Shown here: positions 15,462-22,573 of the stretch, one piece after another
Layout: each line of letters begins with the position of its first letter
Numbering within the stretch: the first letter of the stretch is position 1
Source: Campylobacteraceae bacterium
Lineage (GTDB): Bacteria > Campylobacterota > Campylobacteria > Campylobacterales > Sulfurospirillaceae
DNA: 26,831 bases
Direction: 5' to 3'
Assembly (NCBI GenBank): GCA_019162915.1
Contig: JAFLKZ010000009.1
Location: forward strand, 19,193-46,023
Notes under the pieces: generated by a model
Databases searched by the model: none
What the model was told of the DNA's origin: nothing
The model's input: the letters and a program-made list of their open reading frames with translations, nothing else
Position numbers and translations under genes: made by a program

Positions 15462-15551
15462 TTTTATCCTTTTTAAAAAGTAAATCAAAAAGATTGTACT
15501 CAAAAAGTATTTTTAAGTAGCTAAAGCTTCATGTATCTGACTTTAATTTAG

Positions 15552-15557
15552 TATAAT
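15552..15557 (+). promoter_or_regulatory. -10 box for formate dehydrogenase gene
   Basis: TATAAT in TTTAGTATAATTATT, 37 bases before the ATG at 15594. Confidence 0.6.
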
Positions 15558-15593
15558 TATTGATCTGTAATCATTATAAGGATGCGTAAAAAA

Positions 15594-17672
15594 ATGGAAA
15601 ATGTTGAAATAATAGATAGTGTCTGTACTTATTGTGGAGTGGGTTGTGACATCGCTGCCAAGGTCAAAGACAATAAAATTCAAAGTATTTTTGCTCATCC
15701 TTATGGTGTCGTTTCACAAGGCAATCTTTGCATTAAAGGCAAGTATGGATATGAATTTGTCGATGCACCTGATCGGCTTAGAATTCCTCGTATTAAAAAA
15801 ATATTTTTGGATAAAAATCCTATCATCAAAGCAAAAATCGCCTCCACATTAGTAGAACTTGATGATGTATGGTGCGAAACAACACTGGATGGTTCAACTA
15901 CGGCTGCGGCTATGAAGCTTACTGAAATTCAAAAAAAGTATGGAGAAAAAAGTGTTTGTTCCATCGGAGGGGCAAGAACTTCTTGTGAGAGTGCCTATCT
16001 TTTGCAAAAATTTACCCGTCATACATTGAACTCGCCACATGTCGATAATTGCGCTAGAGTATGCCATTCACCAAGTCTCAAAGGTATGCGAACGACCATC
16101 GGTGAAGGTGCAGCAACCAATCCGTACAATGATATCTACAATACCGAGTTTATGGTAGTCATCGGCTCAAACACCACAGAAGCTCATCCGATTATCTCCA
16201 ATCGCATCGTTGAAGTCGCAGGTAAACATGACAATCTAGCCGTGTTTGATGTGCGAGAAATCACGCTCCATCGCTTTGCCAAATACAAGGGAATTATCCC
16301 CCATGAAGCCAACCTTCTCATCTTAAATATGATGGCATATGTCATCATTAATGAAGAGCTTTATAGTGAGCATTTTTTAGAAGATAGAACCAAAGGTTTT
16401 ACAGTTTTTAAAGAAAAAATCCTAAATGACCCTTATGCTAATCCTAAGTATTTTGAAACGATAGAGGGGTATGAGTATCTGAGTAAAATGATTCCAAAAG
16501 TCGCAAGAGAATATGCACTGAAAAAGTCGATGATTTTTTGGGGACTTGGTATTACGGAACATATTGATGGCTCTTACGCCGTCATGGCGATAACGCACTT
16601 AGCCTTGATGACAGGTAATGTGGGCAAAGAGGGCGCAGGACTCATGCCACTTCGTGGTCAAAACAATGTTCAAGGCGCTTGTGATATGGGAATGCTTCCC
16701 TACTATGCGCCAGATTATCAAGAGCCTAAAGAGATAGGTTTCATGACACCACAGCTGGTAAATGCGATGATAGAGGGGCAAATTAAAGCGATTATCAATA
16801 TGGGTGAAGATTTAACGCATATCCATCCCAATCTTAACAAGGTCAATAAAGCCTTAGATAATGTTGAGTTTATAATGGTGCAAGAACTATTTATGACGGA
16901 AATCGCTTCGCGTGCTGACATCGTTATCGGTGTCAAATCGGCGTATGAAAAAACAGGTGTGTATGTGAATGCGATGAGAAGACTGCATCTTTCTCAACCA
17001 CTTGTCAAATCTAATCTACCCGATGACTGGGAAGTCATTCAGTTACTCGATGGAAAAATGGGTGGAAATGATGCGTATGAAAACTCTAATCAGATTTGGG
17101 ATGAAGTAAGAGAAGTGGCGTATCGTCGTTTCTCAGGTGCTAGCTATAACAGACTTGAGCGGCATCGCGTAAGAGGGCTTCAATGGCCAGTACACACCGA
17201 AGATACACCCATACTCCATCAATTAGATTTTAGAACAGAAGATGGATACGGTGAGTTTCACTACCATCAGTACCAACTCCGTGGCATGGTGCAAGAGATA
17301 CAAGAGAAAAAACTCACAGGATATCATCTCACCACAGGCAGAACGATAGCGCAGTATAACAATGCGTCCCAAACCAAGCGAAGTGAGAAGCTCAACAAAC
17401 GCTACGATAAAGATATTTTATTGGTCCATGAAGACGATGCGGCAGATTTTACGAGTGAAAAAGTGATACTGAAAACAGAGTTTGGTCAAACTGCTCCGCT
17501 CACGATAAAATTTACCGATAAAGTACAACCAAAAACACTTTTCTGTACCTTCCATCACGCCAAGTCAAAAATAAATAATCTTTTTGGTGATAGATGTGAT
17601 GAGTTAATTTTAACAGCGGCATTTAAGTCGATAAAAGTTGAAGTTGTAAATCTTTGTGATGAATTAAAGTAG
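15594..17672 (+). CDS. fdhF: Formate dehydrogenase catalytic (alpha) subunit, molybdopterin type, cysteine form
   Basis: 692 residues from the ATG at 15594. AAGGAT lies 12 bases upstream, whereas the ATG at 15582 abuts it. An N-terminal [4Fe-4S] site is formed by C11, C14, C18 and C46. The active site NCARVCHSPS (152-161) has the metal ligand Cys157, where E. coli FdhF has selenocysteine, and the conserved His158. MPD-binding stretches follow (IGSNTTEAHP, WGLGITEH, GNVGKEGAG, LRGQNNVQGACDMG). The C-terminal MopB domain has HLTTGRTIAQYN. The length is near E. coli FdhF (715). There is no signal peptide, so it is cytoplasmic. No electron-transfer subunit or maturation gene is adjacent, so the partner must be encoded elsewhere or the enzyme acts with a ferredoxin-like carrier. 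NAD-linked or hydrogenase-linked use cannot be decided. Confidence 0.9.
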   Translation: MENVEIIDSVCTYCGVGCDIAAKVKDNKIQSIFAHPYGVVSQGNLCIKGKYGYEFVDAPDRLRIPRIKKIFLDKNPIIKAKIASTLVELDDVWCETTLDGSTTAAAMKLTEIQKKYGEKSVCSIGGARTSCESAYLLQKFTRHTLNSPHVDNCARVCHSPSLKGMRTTIGEGAATNPYNDIYNTEFMVVIGSNTTEAHPIISNRIVEVAGKHDNLAVFDVREITLHRFAKYKGIIPHEANLLILNMMAYVIINEELYSEHFLEDRTKGFTVFKEKILNDPYANPKYFETIEGYEYLSKMIPKVAREYALKKSMIFWGLGITEHIDGSYAVMAITHLALMTGNVGKEGAGLMPLRGQNNVQGACDMGMLPYYAPDYQEPKEIGFMTPQLVNAMIEGQIKAIINMGEDLTHIHPNLNKVNKALDNVEFIMVQELFMTEIASRADIVIGVKSAYEKTGVYVNAMRRLHLSQPLVKSNLPDDWEVIQLLDGKMGGNDAYENSNQIWDEVREVAYRRFSGASYNRLERHRVRGLQWPVHTEDTPILHQLDFRTEDGYGEFHYHQYQLRGMVQEIQEKKLTGYHLTTGRTIAQYNNASQTKRSEKLNKRYDKDILLVHEDDAADFTSEKVILKTEFGQTAPLTIKFTDKVQPKTLFCTFHHAKSKINNLFGDRCDELILTAAFKSIKVEVVNLCDELK

Positions 17673-17691
17673 CTATTCAATTAGCTACTTT
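17666..17691 (+). terminator. Hairpin at the end of the formate dehydrogenase gene
   Basis: Perfect 9-bp stem AAAGTAGCT/AGCTACTTT (17666-17674, 17683-17691) with an 8-base loop, overlapping the stop codon. The next bases allow an alternative pairing of CTACTTT with AAAGTAG. No T-run follows on the plus strand. A terminator is likely but not of textbook form. Confidence 0.5.
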
Positions 17692-17710
17692 AAAAAAAGT
17701 AGTTAGTTTT

Positions 17711-17893
17711 AGCTCGTATTTTAGGGGGTTTTTGAAGTATTGGCCGGGAGAGGGGGGACTCTCTATGGGGGATACCTCATACATTATAAAACCTTTAAAT
17801 CCCTAAATTTAGGGCTTTCTACTCTTCTAAAATCAATTAAAAAAACTTAAAAGTTGTAAAAGTATTGTACTAAAAAATAGGTTATTTGCCAAG
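17711..17893 (+). repeat. Long direct repeat, copy 1 (left boundary of 3-kb cassette)
   Basis: 183 bp that recur at 20709-20901 in the same orientation with small differences. Shared landmarks in order: AGCTCGTATTTTAGGGG, a G-rich block TGGCCGGGAGAGGGGGGACT (17741 onward), ATGGGGGATACCTCATACAT, the palindrome CCCTAAATTTAGGG, AACTTAAAAGTTGTAAAAG, TATTGTACT and TTTGCCAAG. The G-rich block read on the minus strand resembles a tRNA 3' end (GAGTCCCCCC...TCTCCCGGCCA). No whole tRNA is present. The copy lies directly after the formate dehydrogenase gene, at the junction to accessory DNA. Confidence 0.85.
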
Positions 17894-17926
17894 ATTTGAC
17901 TGTATGTGCTTTTAAATAACTTGTGA

Positions 17927-17932
17927 TACAAT
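17927..17932 (+). promoter_or_regulatory. -10 box for the cassette operon
   Basis: TACAAT preceded by TGA gives an extended -10 (TGATACAAT), 34 bases before the GTG start of the first cassette gene. Confidence 0.45.
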
Positions 17933-17960
17933 TTTTAACTTTGTTGTTAAAAGGCAGTAT

Positions 17961-18689
17961 GTGGTACTTTCAAATAGAACAAAAATATCATTAATCCAAT
18001 TCTTAGGACTTTTTGAACTCTCAGATACGAATTTAATGTTTGAAAAATATTCTATGGACGATAACTGTACAAATATTGATGACATAAAAAAAAGCATAAT
18101 GACATCAAGCACTCTTGACAATTTATTATCCGAGATAATATCTACAAAGCAGGAGTTAAGAAGTAAAATTTCCCCCAAATATAGATTTGATGAAAGATGG
18201 GATGATTTTGCAAAATGTTTGTTTTTAGATGGATATAAAATTGTAGGAGCTAAATTAGTCACCCTAGAACCAACCATTGATGGCGTATTGGCGCTAGAAG
18301 ATGATTTAACAAATGAAATAAAAAATTCAACTTTATATAAACAAGTTGAAATAATTAAACTTATAGAAGATTCAGCAAACTCATTTAAAAAAAGTGATTT
18401 TAATGGTTGTTTATCAAACGCAAGAATTGCAATAGAAACTATGGTTAGGGCAATTTCAGAAGATAAATTTTCATTTCAAGACATTTGGGGGCGCTCACTA
18501 AGTAAACTAAAAACAGAAAATTTTATAACAAAAGACGAAGAAAATGCTATTTCAGCGACATACACATTTGTAAGCAATGGCTCTCATGGGCCTTTAGGTT
18601 TTACTGATGAAGAATATGCACGATATGGTAGAAATTTAATAATGGGCGTTTGCTACTATATGATTAAAAAGTACAAACAAAAATTCTAA
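17961..18689 (+). CDS. Protein with abortive-infection-like C-terminal domain
   Basis: 242 residues, starting at GTG (17961) with AAAAGG six to nine bases upstream. The first 140 residues are helical and not recognised. The last 100 (SNARIAIETMVRAI, LKTENFITKDEENAI, then TFVSNGSHGPLGFTDEEYAR) match the pattern of the C-terminal domain of abortive-infection family proteins and related DUFs, where a helical bundle carries a conserved N-G-x-H-G turn. This is pattern recognition by eye, not a search. It is cytoplasmic, with no membrane segment. It is the first gene in a cassette bounded by direct repeats, 11 bases upstream of a lipoprotein gene, and phage defence is a fair guess. Base composition is more AT-rich than the chromosomal genes to the left. 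Confidence 0.6.
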   Translation: MVLSNRTKISLIQFLGLFELSDTNLMFEKYSMDDNCTNIDDIKKSIMTSSTLDNLLSEIISTKQELRSKISPKYRFDERWDDFAKCLFLDGYKIVGAKLVTLEPTIDGVLALEDDLTNEIKNSTLYKQVEIIKLIEDSANSFKKSDFNGCLSNARIAIETMVRAISEDKFSFQDIWGRSLSKLKTENFITKDEENAISATYTFVSNGSHGPLGFTDEEYARYGRNLIMGVCYYMIKKYKQKF

Positions 18690-18700
18690 GGATAAAAAAG

Positions 18701-19957
18701 ATGAAAATTTCAAAATATAGCTTGTTGGTTAGTAGTATTTATTTACTAAGTGGTTGTGTAAGTCAGCCTTCAATTCCAAAAGTAGAAGAGGCAGAAATTG
18801 CGAAATACGAAAAAGCATATATGGCAGAATATGAGAGAATAAAAATAGAAATGGCAAGTTCTAAAATTAATAAAACATGGGTTCAGCCTAAAAATAAAAA
18901 AGAAGAATGTAAAGTAAAATCTGCTTTCCAAACAAATAAACCAGATTATTCATTATTTTGGGATGGAGAGTGTAAAGACGGATATGCTGAAGGCTTGGGT
19001 AGTACTTTTGAAATAGAACAATTTTCCAACAGACAAGAAATTGCAATTTTTAAAAAGGGAGAGCCGGATACATACCGAGTGTTTTTTAATCATCTAGATG
19101 GAATTACAAATGAAGGGGAATACAGTAATTCTGTCGACAAGCCAGCACATTATGTTTTAACTATTGTGGATGAAAAAAATAATGATTTAAAAATTTCATA
19201 TGATTTTGGTGTAGATATGTCAAATGATTCACCAGCAATGAGAATGCAAACATACCCGTTTTATGATGTAGTTGAATATTTTAAAGTTTATCCTAATTTT
19301 TCATATGTAATTGCGGATTTAACAAAAAATGAATTTGACAACAGAGGCTATGAATTTAATATAAAAGACAATAAAAATGGCAAGTTCAATGGATACGGTT
19401 TTGCAACCATGAAAAAGGGAGGCAGAAATGCTGGCGAAATGGTTAACGGGACTTTAGTTAGAAGCGTTCAATTACCTCAAAGTTATTTTGATAAAGCCAA
19501 TTCAATTTTTAGTGAAATAAAACATCACGCTAATATTGCGTTAGAAGCTCAAAAGAAAGCATTAATAATCAAAGAAAAATACAAAAAGAAAATTTGTCAA
19601 GATAGTATAAAAGTAGATTTTATGGATAATAATGAATATAAAGCAATTTGTAAAGAGGATGAAAAATTTGCTCAATTAAAAACTAAAATTGATGCTAAAT
19701 TAGCACAAATAGAACAACAAAAGCAAGCAAAAAGACAACAACAAAATGAACAAAGACTAATTCAAGCAAAAGAGGCAGAAGCTATAGCTGCACAAAGAAG
19801 AGCAGCTGCAGCAGAAGAAGCGAATAATCAAGCAGCTTGGGATGGATTTAATCAATCGTTACAAAATATGAATAATAATATGCAAATGCAACAATTAAAT
19901 AATAATCTTATGCAGTACAATCTTATGCCAAAAAGGTATGATGTTTATTTACATTAA
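18701..19957 (+). CDS. Lipoprotein with MORN-like glycine motifs and Gln/Ala-rich coiled-coil tail
   Basis: 418 residues. The signal peptide ends in lipobox YLLSGC (Cys19). The central part has two segments that resemble MORN repeats: FWDGECKDGYAEGLGSTFEI (about 87-106) and NGKFNGYGFATMKKGGRNAGEM (about 227-248). Between them are beta-rich stretches with aromatic residues. From about 275 onward the chain is a long Lys/Glu/Gln/Ala coiled coil with poly-Gln runs, ending in an Asn/Met/Gln-rich tail. AAGGAT lies before the ATG. It follows the AbiC-like gene by 11 bases. Its likely place is anchored to the outer or inner membrane facing the periplasm. The function is unknown. A periplasmic lipoprotein beside a cytoplasmic defence-like protein is an unusual pair. 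Confidence 0.75.
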   Translation: MKISKYSLLVSSIYLLSGCVSQPSIPKVEEAEIAKYEKAYMAEYERIKIEMASSKINKTWVQPKNKKEECKVKSAFQTNKPDYSLFWDGECKDGYAEGLGSTFEIEQFSNRQEIAIFKKGEPDTYRVFFNHLDGITNEGEYSNSVDKPAHYVLTIVDEKNNDLKISYDFGVDMSNDSPAMRMQTYPFYDVVEYFKVYPNFSYVIADLTKNEFDNRGYEFNIKDNKNGKFNGYGFATMKKGGRNAGEMVNGTLVRSVQLPQSYFDKANSIFSEIKHHANIALEAQKKALIIKEKYKKKICQDSIKVDFMDNNEYKAICKEDEKFAQLKTKIDAKLAQIEQQKQAKRQQQNEQRLIQAKEAEAIAAQRRAAAAEEANNQAAWDGFNQSLQNMNNNMQMQQLNNNLMQYNLMPKRYDVYLH

Positions 19958-19999
19958 AACTATTACATAAAAAGTTTGTAGATTATAAAAAGGAAAGAA

Positions 20000-20302
20000 A
20001 TGGAAATGACTATAGAGGAAATAAATTTACAAATAGCACAGATTGAGGAAAAAATACAAATCTTAAATCATAGAAGAAGCCAAAATCCAGTTAATGAAAA
20101 TATTCAGTTTGAAAAGATGAAAAATCTAATCTTTGAACTAGTTAGTACGGAAAAGCTCTATTACGATTATAGAACTTTACTAGGATTTTCTTTACCAGGT
20201 TATTTCAGTTTAGAAGAAATAGAGAAGATGGAAAGATTGATGCCTATACTTGAAGAAAAAATTAAAATTATTAGACAAGCGTTAAATGAAATTATTCTAT
20301 GA
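20000..20302 (+). CDS. Small coiled-coil hypothetical protein
   Basis: 100 residues, almost entirely helical: one N-terminal coiled coil (IEEINLQIAQIEEKIQILNHRR), a central loop with LGFSLPGYFSL, and a second helix pair (EEIEKMERLMPILEEKIKII). There is no signal, membrane segment or recognisable domain. AAAGGAAAG precedes the ATG. It lies 42 bases downstream of the lipoprotein gene and probably belongs to the same transcript as third gene of the cassette. A structural or adaptor role is possible. Nothing more can be said. Confidence 0.6.
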   Translation: MEMTIEEINLQIAQIEEKIQILNHRRSQNPVNENIQFEKMKNLIFELVSTEKLYYDYRTLLGFSLPGYFSLEEIEKMERLMPILEEKIKIIRQALNEIIL

Positions 20303-20355
20303 TACTTGTTGTACCATAGAATTAGGATTGATATAATTGATATTGTTGGATATTT

Positions 20356-20391
20356 GGGTTGAGTTCTGTGAGCACAGAGCAGTTCCAACCC
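20356..20391 (+). terminator. Compound hairpin downstream of the cassette operon
   Basis: Outer arms GGGTTG (20356-20361) and CAACCC (20386-20391), inner perfect arms TCTGTG (20365-20370) and CACAGA (20373-20378) with loop AG. CTTCTTCT follows on the plus strand. It is the best terminator candidate after the 100-residue gene. Confidence 0.45.
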
Positions 20392-20610
20392 TTCTTCTAG
20401 TCATGAAAGTTTCTTCTTCCATTTGAATAGGAGTTCCAGAGGTATTTTTACTATTAGATGTCTTTCTCTCTAAATATTGGAGGAATAAAAGGGGTCGGAG
20501 CTAAATTTTTAACTTTCTTAAGGCCAATTCAATAAATAAGAGAAATTAAAAAATATAGAGAAACAGAAGGTCAAAAATGAAGATAGGCTACTTTAATATT
20601 CATATTTTAC

Positions 20611-20624
20611 CTTTACATGTAAAG
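20611..20624. repeat. 14-bp palindrome CTTTACATGTAAAG, second copy
   Basis: Identical to 13046-13059, here followed by ATTTTATG. Intergenic in both cases. Confidence 0.45.
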
Positions 20625-20708
20625 ATTTTATGATAAGAAAAGAGCAATCTTTCTCATGGACACATAGTGATAGATTATGGGCACAGTCACTAGAATTAAA
20701 CTCTCAGA

Positions 20709-20901
20709 AGCTCGTATTTTAGGGGTTTTTGAAGTAGTGGCCGGGAGAGGGGGACTCTCGATGGGGGATACCTCATACATTCTCTAACCTTTAAAGCCCT
20801 AAATTTAGGGGTTTTTACTCTTTTAAAAACGATTAAAACAAACTTAAAAGTTGTAAAAAAGTTGTAAAAGTATTGTACTGTAAAAAAGGTTGTTTGCCAA
20901 G
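20709..20901 (+). repeat. Long direct repeat, copy 2 (right boundary of 3-kb cassette)
   Basis: 193 bp, matching 17711-17893 over its full length. Differences include a shorter G-run (TGGCCGGGAGAGGGGGACTC at 20738-20757), a few substitutions, and a duplicated GTTGTAAAAAA unit that accounts for most of the extra length. The palindrome CCCTAAATTTAGGG is conserved. Start-to-start spacing is 2,998 bp. The degree of divergence implies that the duplication is not recent or that copies came from different sources. Confidence 0.85.
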
Positions 20902-20910
20902 TTTTTAATT

Positions 20911-20958
20911 AACGTTATAAGCTTCATTGAATAATTATTTAACGAAGCTTATAACGTT
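20911..20958. repeat. Perfect 15-bp inverted repeat
   Basis: AACGTTATAAGCTTC (20911-20925) and GAAGCTTATAACGTT (20944-20958) with an 18-base AT-rich spacer. It lies ten bases after the long direct repeat and downstream of the minus-strand operon. There is no adjacent T-run on either strand. A second inverted repeat follows at once. Confidence 0.75.
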
Positions 20959-20960
20959 GA

Positions 20961-20993
20961 CAATCTTTGAAATAACAATACATTCAAAGATTG
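20961..20993. repeat. Perfect 11-bp inverted repeat
   Basis: CAATCTTTGAA (20961-20971) and TTCAAAGATTG (20983-20993) with an 11-base spacer, 22 bases past the stop of the last gene of the minus-strand operon. On the minus strand it could act as terminator, but no T-run follows it. Confidence 0.65.
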
Positions 20994-21014
20994 AACATAA
21001 TTGAGTTTAAAATT

Positions 21015-21989
21015 CTATTTTTTTTCTTTATAGTTTTTCAAAAACTCATCAAGTTTTTGTTTATATAAATTGCTGTTAGCATCCAATATTTTATTATCTT
21101 TGGATGCAAATTTCCAAAAATAAAATATTGGGATACTTAGTAATGTGAGAACTGAAAAATGACGAACGAAATAGTATAGTATGAGAATTCCAATTATTCC
21201 TAATACAGATACTAAAATTACAGAAGAATTTTTAGAAGTTTCAAGTGCTGTCTTTTCGTCTTTAGGGTAACTTTCGAAAAGTATATTTTTCACTTCTGCT
21301 TCGGTACTTTTTTGACTTAAAATGGGATAAATTAGAACCCTGTAAGGTTTACCATGAGATATAAACGTAATCAAATCAAATTTATAAGAAGACTCAATTG
21401 CTTTACCGTTACTATACTTTATGTCTAAACTTAAGCCTTTGTGCTCGGCGGGTTTACTAACTTTTGATTTTATATATTTTTGTAAGCGTTCAAAAAAATC
21501 ATTTTCCCTTTTTTCTTTGTCATCATCAGATAATTGAATGTTGTTGTCAGAAGCCACTTCTGACATTAATGCAAAATCTTCCTTAAAAAAAGAGGCATTT
21601 ATATCCCCATACTTAACCCAGCTACTAAGACTTTTAAATTGAGACTGCAGCAATATACGATCTTCAAAAATACCCGTTATTTCATCTTCATATTTAACAT
21701 ATTCTACATTTTCCTCAAAAATAGGTTCTTCTATAGTAAGTAGCACTAGAGAATTTTCATAAAGAGATTTCTCAATTTTTTTCTTTACAGTTGATCCTAT
21801 GGTTTGTGAGGAAAACCTTGGAAGATAATATTCGCTTTTGCAATACCATCTAAGTTTTAGTATCGAAATAGTAAACATAAATGATTTTACATCAGATACT
21901 GAGATGTCATCCAAAATATTTGGATCGACATCTCTGAAATGAGCCATTGCTCTTATAATATCTATAAGAAAATTATCGTTATTGTTCAT
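21015..21989 (-). CDS. Membrane-anchored protein of unknown function, last gene of envelope operon
   Basis: 324 residues. A soluble N-terminal part of about 250 residues begins with a helical segment (FLIDIIRAMAHFRDVDPNILDDISVSD) and contains beta-rich stretches (LVLLTIEEPIFEENVEYVKYEDEITGIFEDR, GLSLDIKYSNGKAIESSYKFDLITFI). Two membrane helices follow at about 257-274 and 278-294, then a basic C-terminal tail. Without a signal peptide the N-terminal part probably faces the cytoplasm. AAAAGGAGTG lies before the ATG. The spacing to the preceding gene is 26 bases. No family was recognised. It may be the cytoplasmic arm of the complex encoded by this operon. Confidence 0.7.
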   Translation of the reverse strand: MNNNDNFLIDIIRAMAHFRDVDPNILDDISVSDVKSFMFTISILKLRWYCKSEYYLPRFSSQTIGSTVKKKIEKSLYENSLVLLTIEEPIFEENVEYVKYEDEITGIFEDRILLQSQFKSLSSWVKYGDINASFFKEDFALMSEVASDNNIQLSDDDKEKRENDFFERLQKYIKSKVSKPAEHKGLSLDIKYSNGKAIESSYKFDLITFISHGKPYRVLIYPILSQKSTEAEVKNILFESYPKDEKTALETSKNSSVILVSVLGIIGILILYYFVRHFSVLTLLSIPIFYFWKFASKDNKILDANSNLYKQKLDEFLKNYKEKK

Positions 21990-22015
21990 AAAAAAACACT
22001 CCTTTTACAATATAG

Positions 22016-22558
22016 CTAAAGTGATGTATCGACTTTAAATTCTTTTATAAGTAAAATCGTTCTTCTAAACAAAGAGCCTATTGCAAAAATTACAATTCCA
22101 AATACTACTGCGATAAGGGCAAAGTATATTGAAATAAATATCGTCATAACTATTCCTATGACAGCACCCATAAGTTGTTCACCTTTAGCAGATGCCATTC
22201 CTTTTTTATAATATTCTAAAATGCTATTTAATGATTTCTGCACAACTACATTTCTCATGGCACTTCGATAGTCACTTAACCCATGAGATAAAGAAAATGC
22301 AATCAAAGCAACTACGGTTGAAAGTAAAACGGAAGCATCTCTACCCATATGACTTGTTTTAGAATAAACAATGAGCCAAGCAATAATTGCCACCACCAAA
22401 CCTATACCATACCTAATTCTTCTTGCCATAATGGCTTTTTTCATACAATTGGCACATTTTAATTCTTCAAATCTCGTTGAACAATCATCACAAAGATCAA
22501 CGCCACAAGACTCGCATTGATTAGTACTCTCTGCGTTTGCATGTAAATAACAACTCAT
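22016..22558 (-). CDS. B-box-like zinc-finger membrane protein
   Basis: 180 residues. The N-terminus is a cysteine-rich treble-clef or B-box-like finger: C3, H6, C15, C18, C23, C26, C35 and C38 can bind two zinc ions. Hydrophobic helices follow at about 50-66, 76-94 and 130-166, the last long enough to cross twice. The finger would be cytoplasmic. B-box-like fingers fused to membrane helices are seen in many bacteria, usually with unknown role. AAGGAGT precedes the ATG. The gene begins 15 bases after the stop of the vWA-like gene. It pairs well with the zinc-ribbon membrane protein upstream in the operon, since both place zinc domains at the membrane. Confidence 0.75.
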   Translation of the reverse strand: MSCYLHANAESTNQCESCGVDLCDDCSTRFEELKCANCMKKAIMARRIRYGIGLVVAIIAWLIVYSKTSHMGRDASVLLSTVVALIAFSLSHGLSDYRSAMRNVVVQKSLNSILEYYKKGMASAKGEQLMGAVIGIVMTIFISIYFALIAVVFGIVIFAIGSLFRRTILLIKEFKVDTSL

Positions 22559-22573
22559 ATTCCAACTCCTTTT

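Larger units (their letters stand above)
20303..20708. other. Intergenic part of the cassette
   Basis: About 400 bases without a convincing gene. It contains a compound hairpin (20356-20391: outer GGGTTG/CAACCC, inner TCTGTG/CACAGA with a 2-base loop) that probably ends the cassette operon. It also contains GGGGTCGGAGCTAAATTT near 20491, which looks like short sequences I associate with IS200-like REP transposases (uncertain), and a second copy of the palindrome CTTTACATGTAAAG (20611-20624). The minus strand is open from about 20490 to 20297 without a start codon near its beginning; it may be a gene remnant. Confidence 0.4.

Noticed and set aside
17741..17783. Complete tRNA gene in the long repeat
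   Set aside because: Only the 3' end-like part is present. No anticodon arm, D arm or 5' acceptor strand can be folded on either strand.
20297..20490. Minus-strand open frame of about 65 codons overlapping the end of the cassette
   Set aside because: No start codon near its beginning, no ribosome site, and it crosses the compound hairpin. At most a remnant; not called as a gene.
20911..20958. Integron attC site
   Set aside because: The arms contain AACGTT, but RYYYAAC and GTTRRRY core sites do not fit the flanks, and no integron integrase is present.
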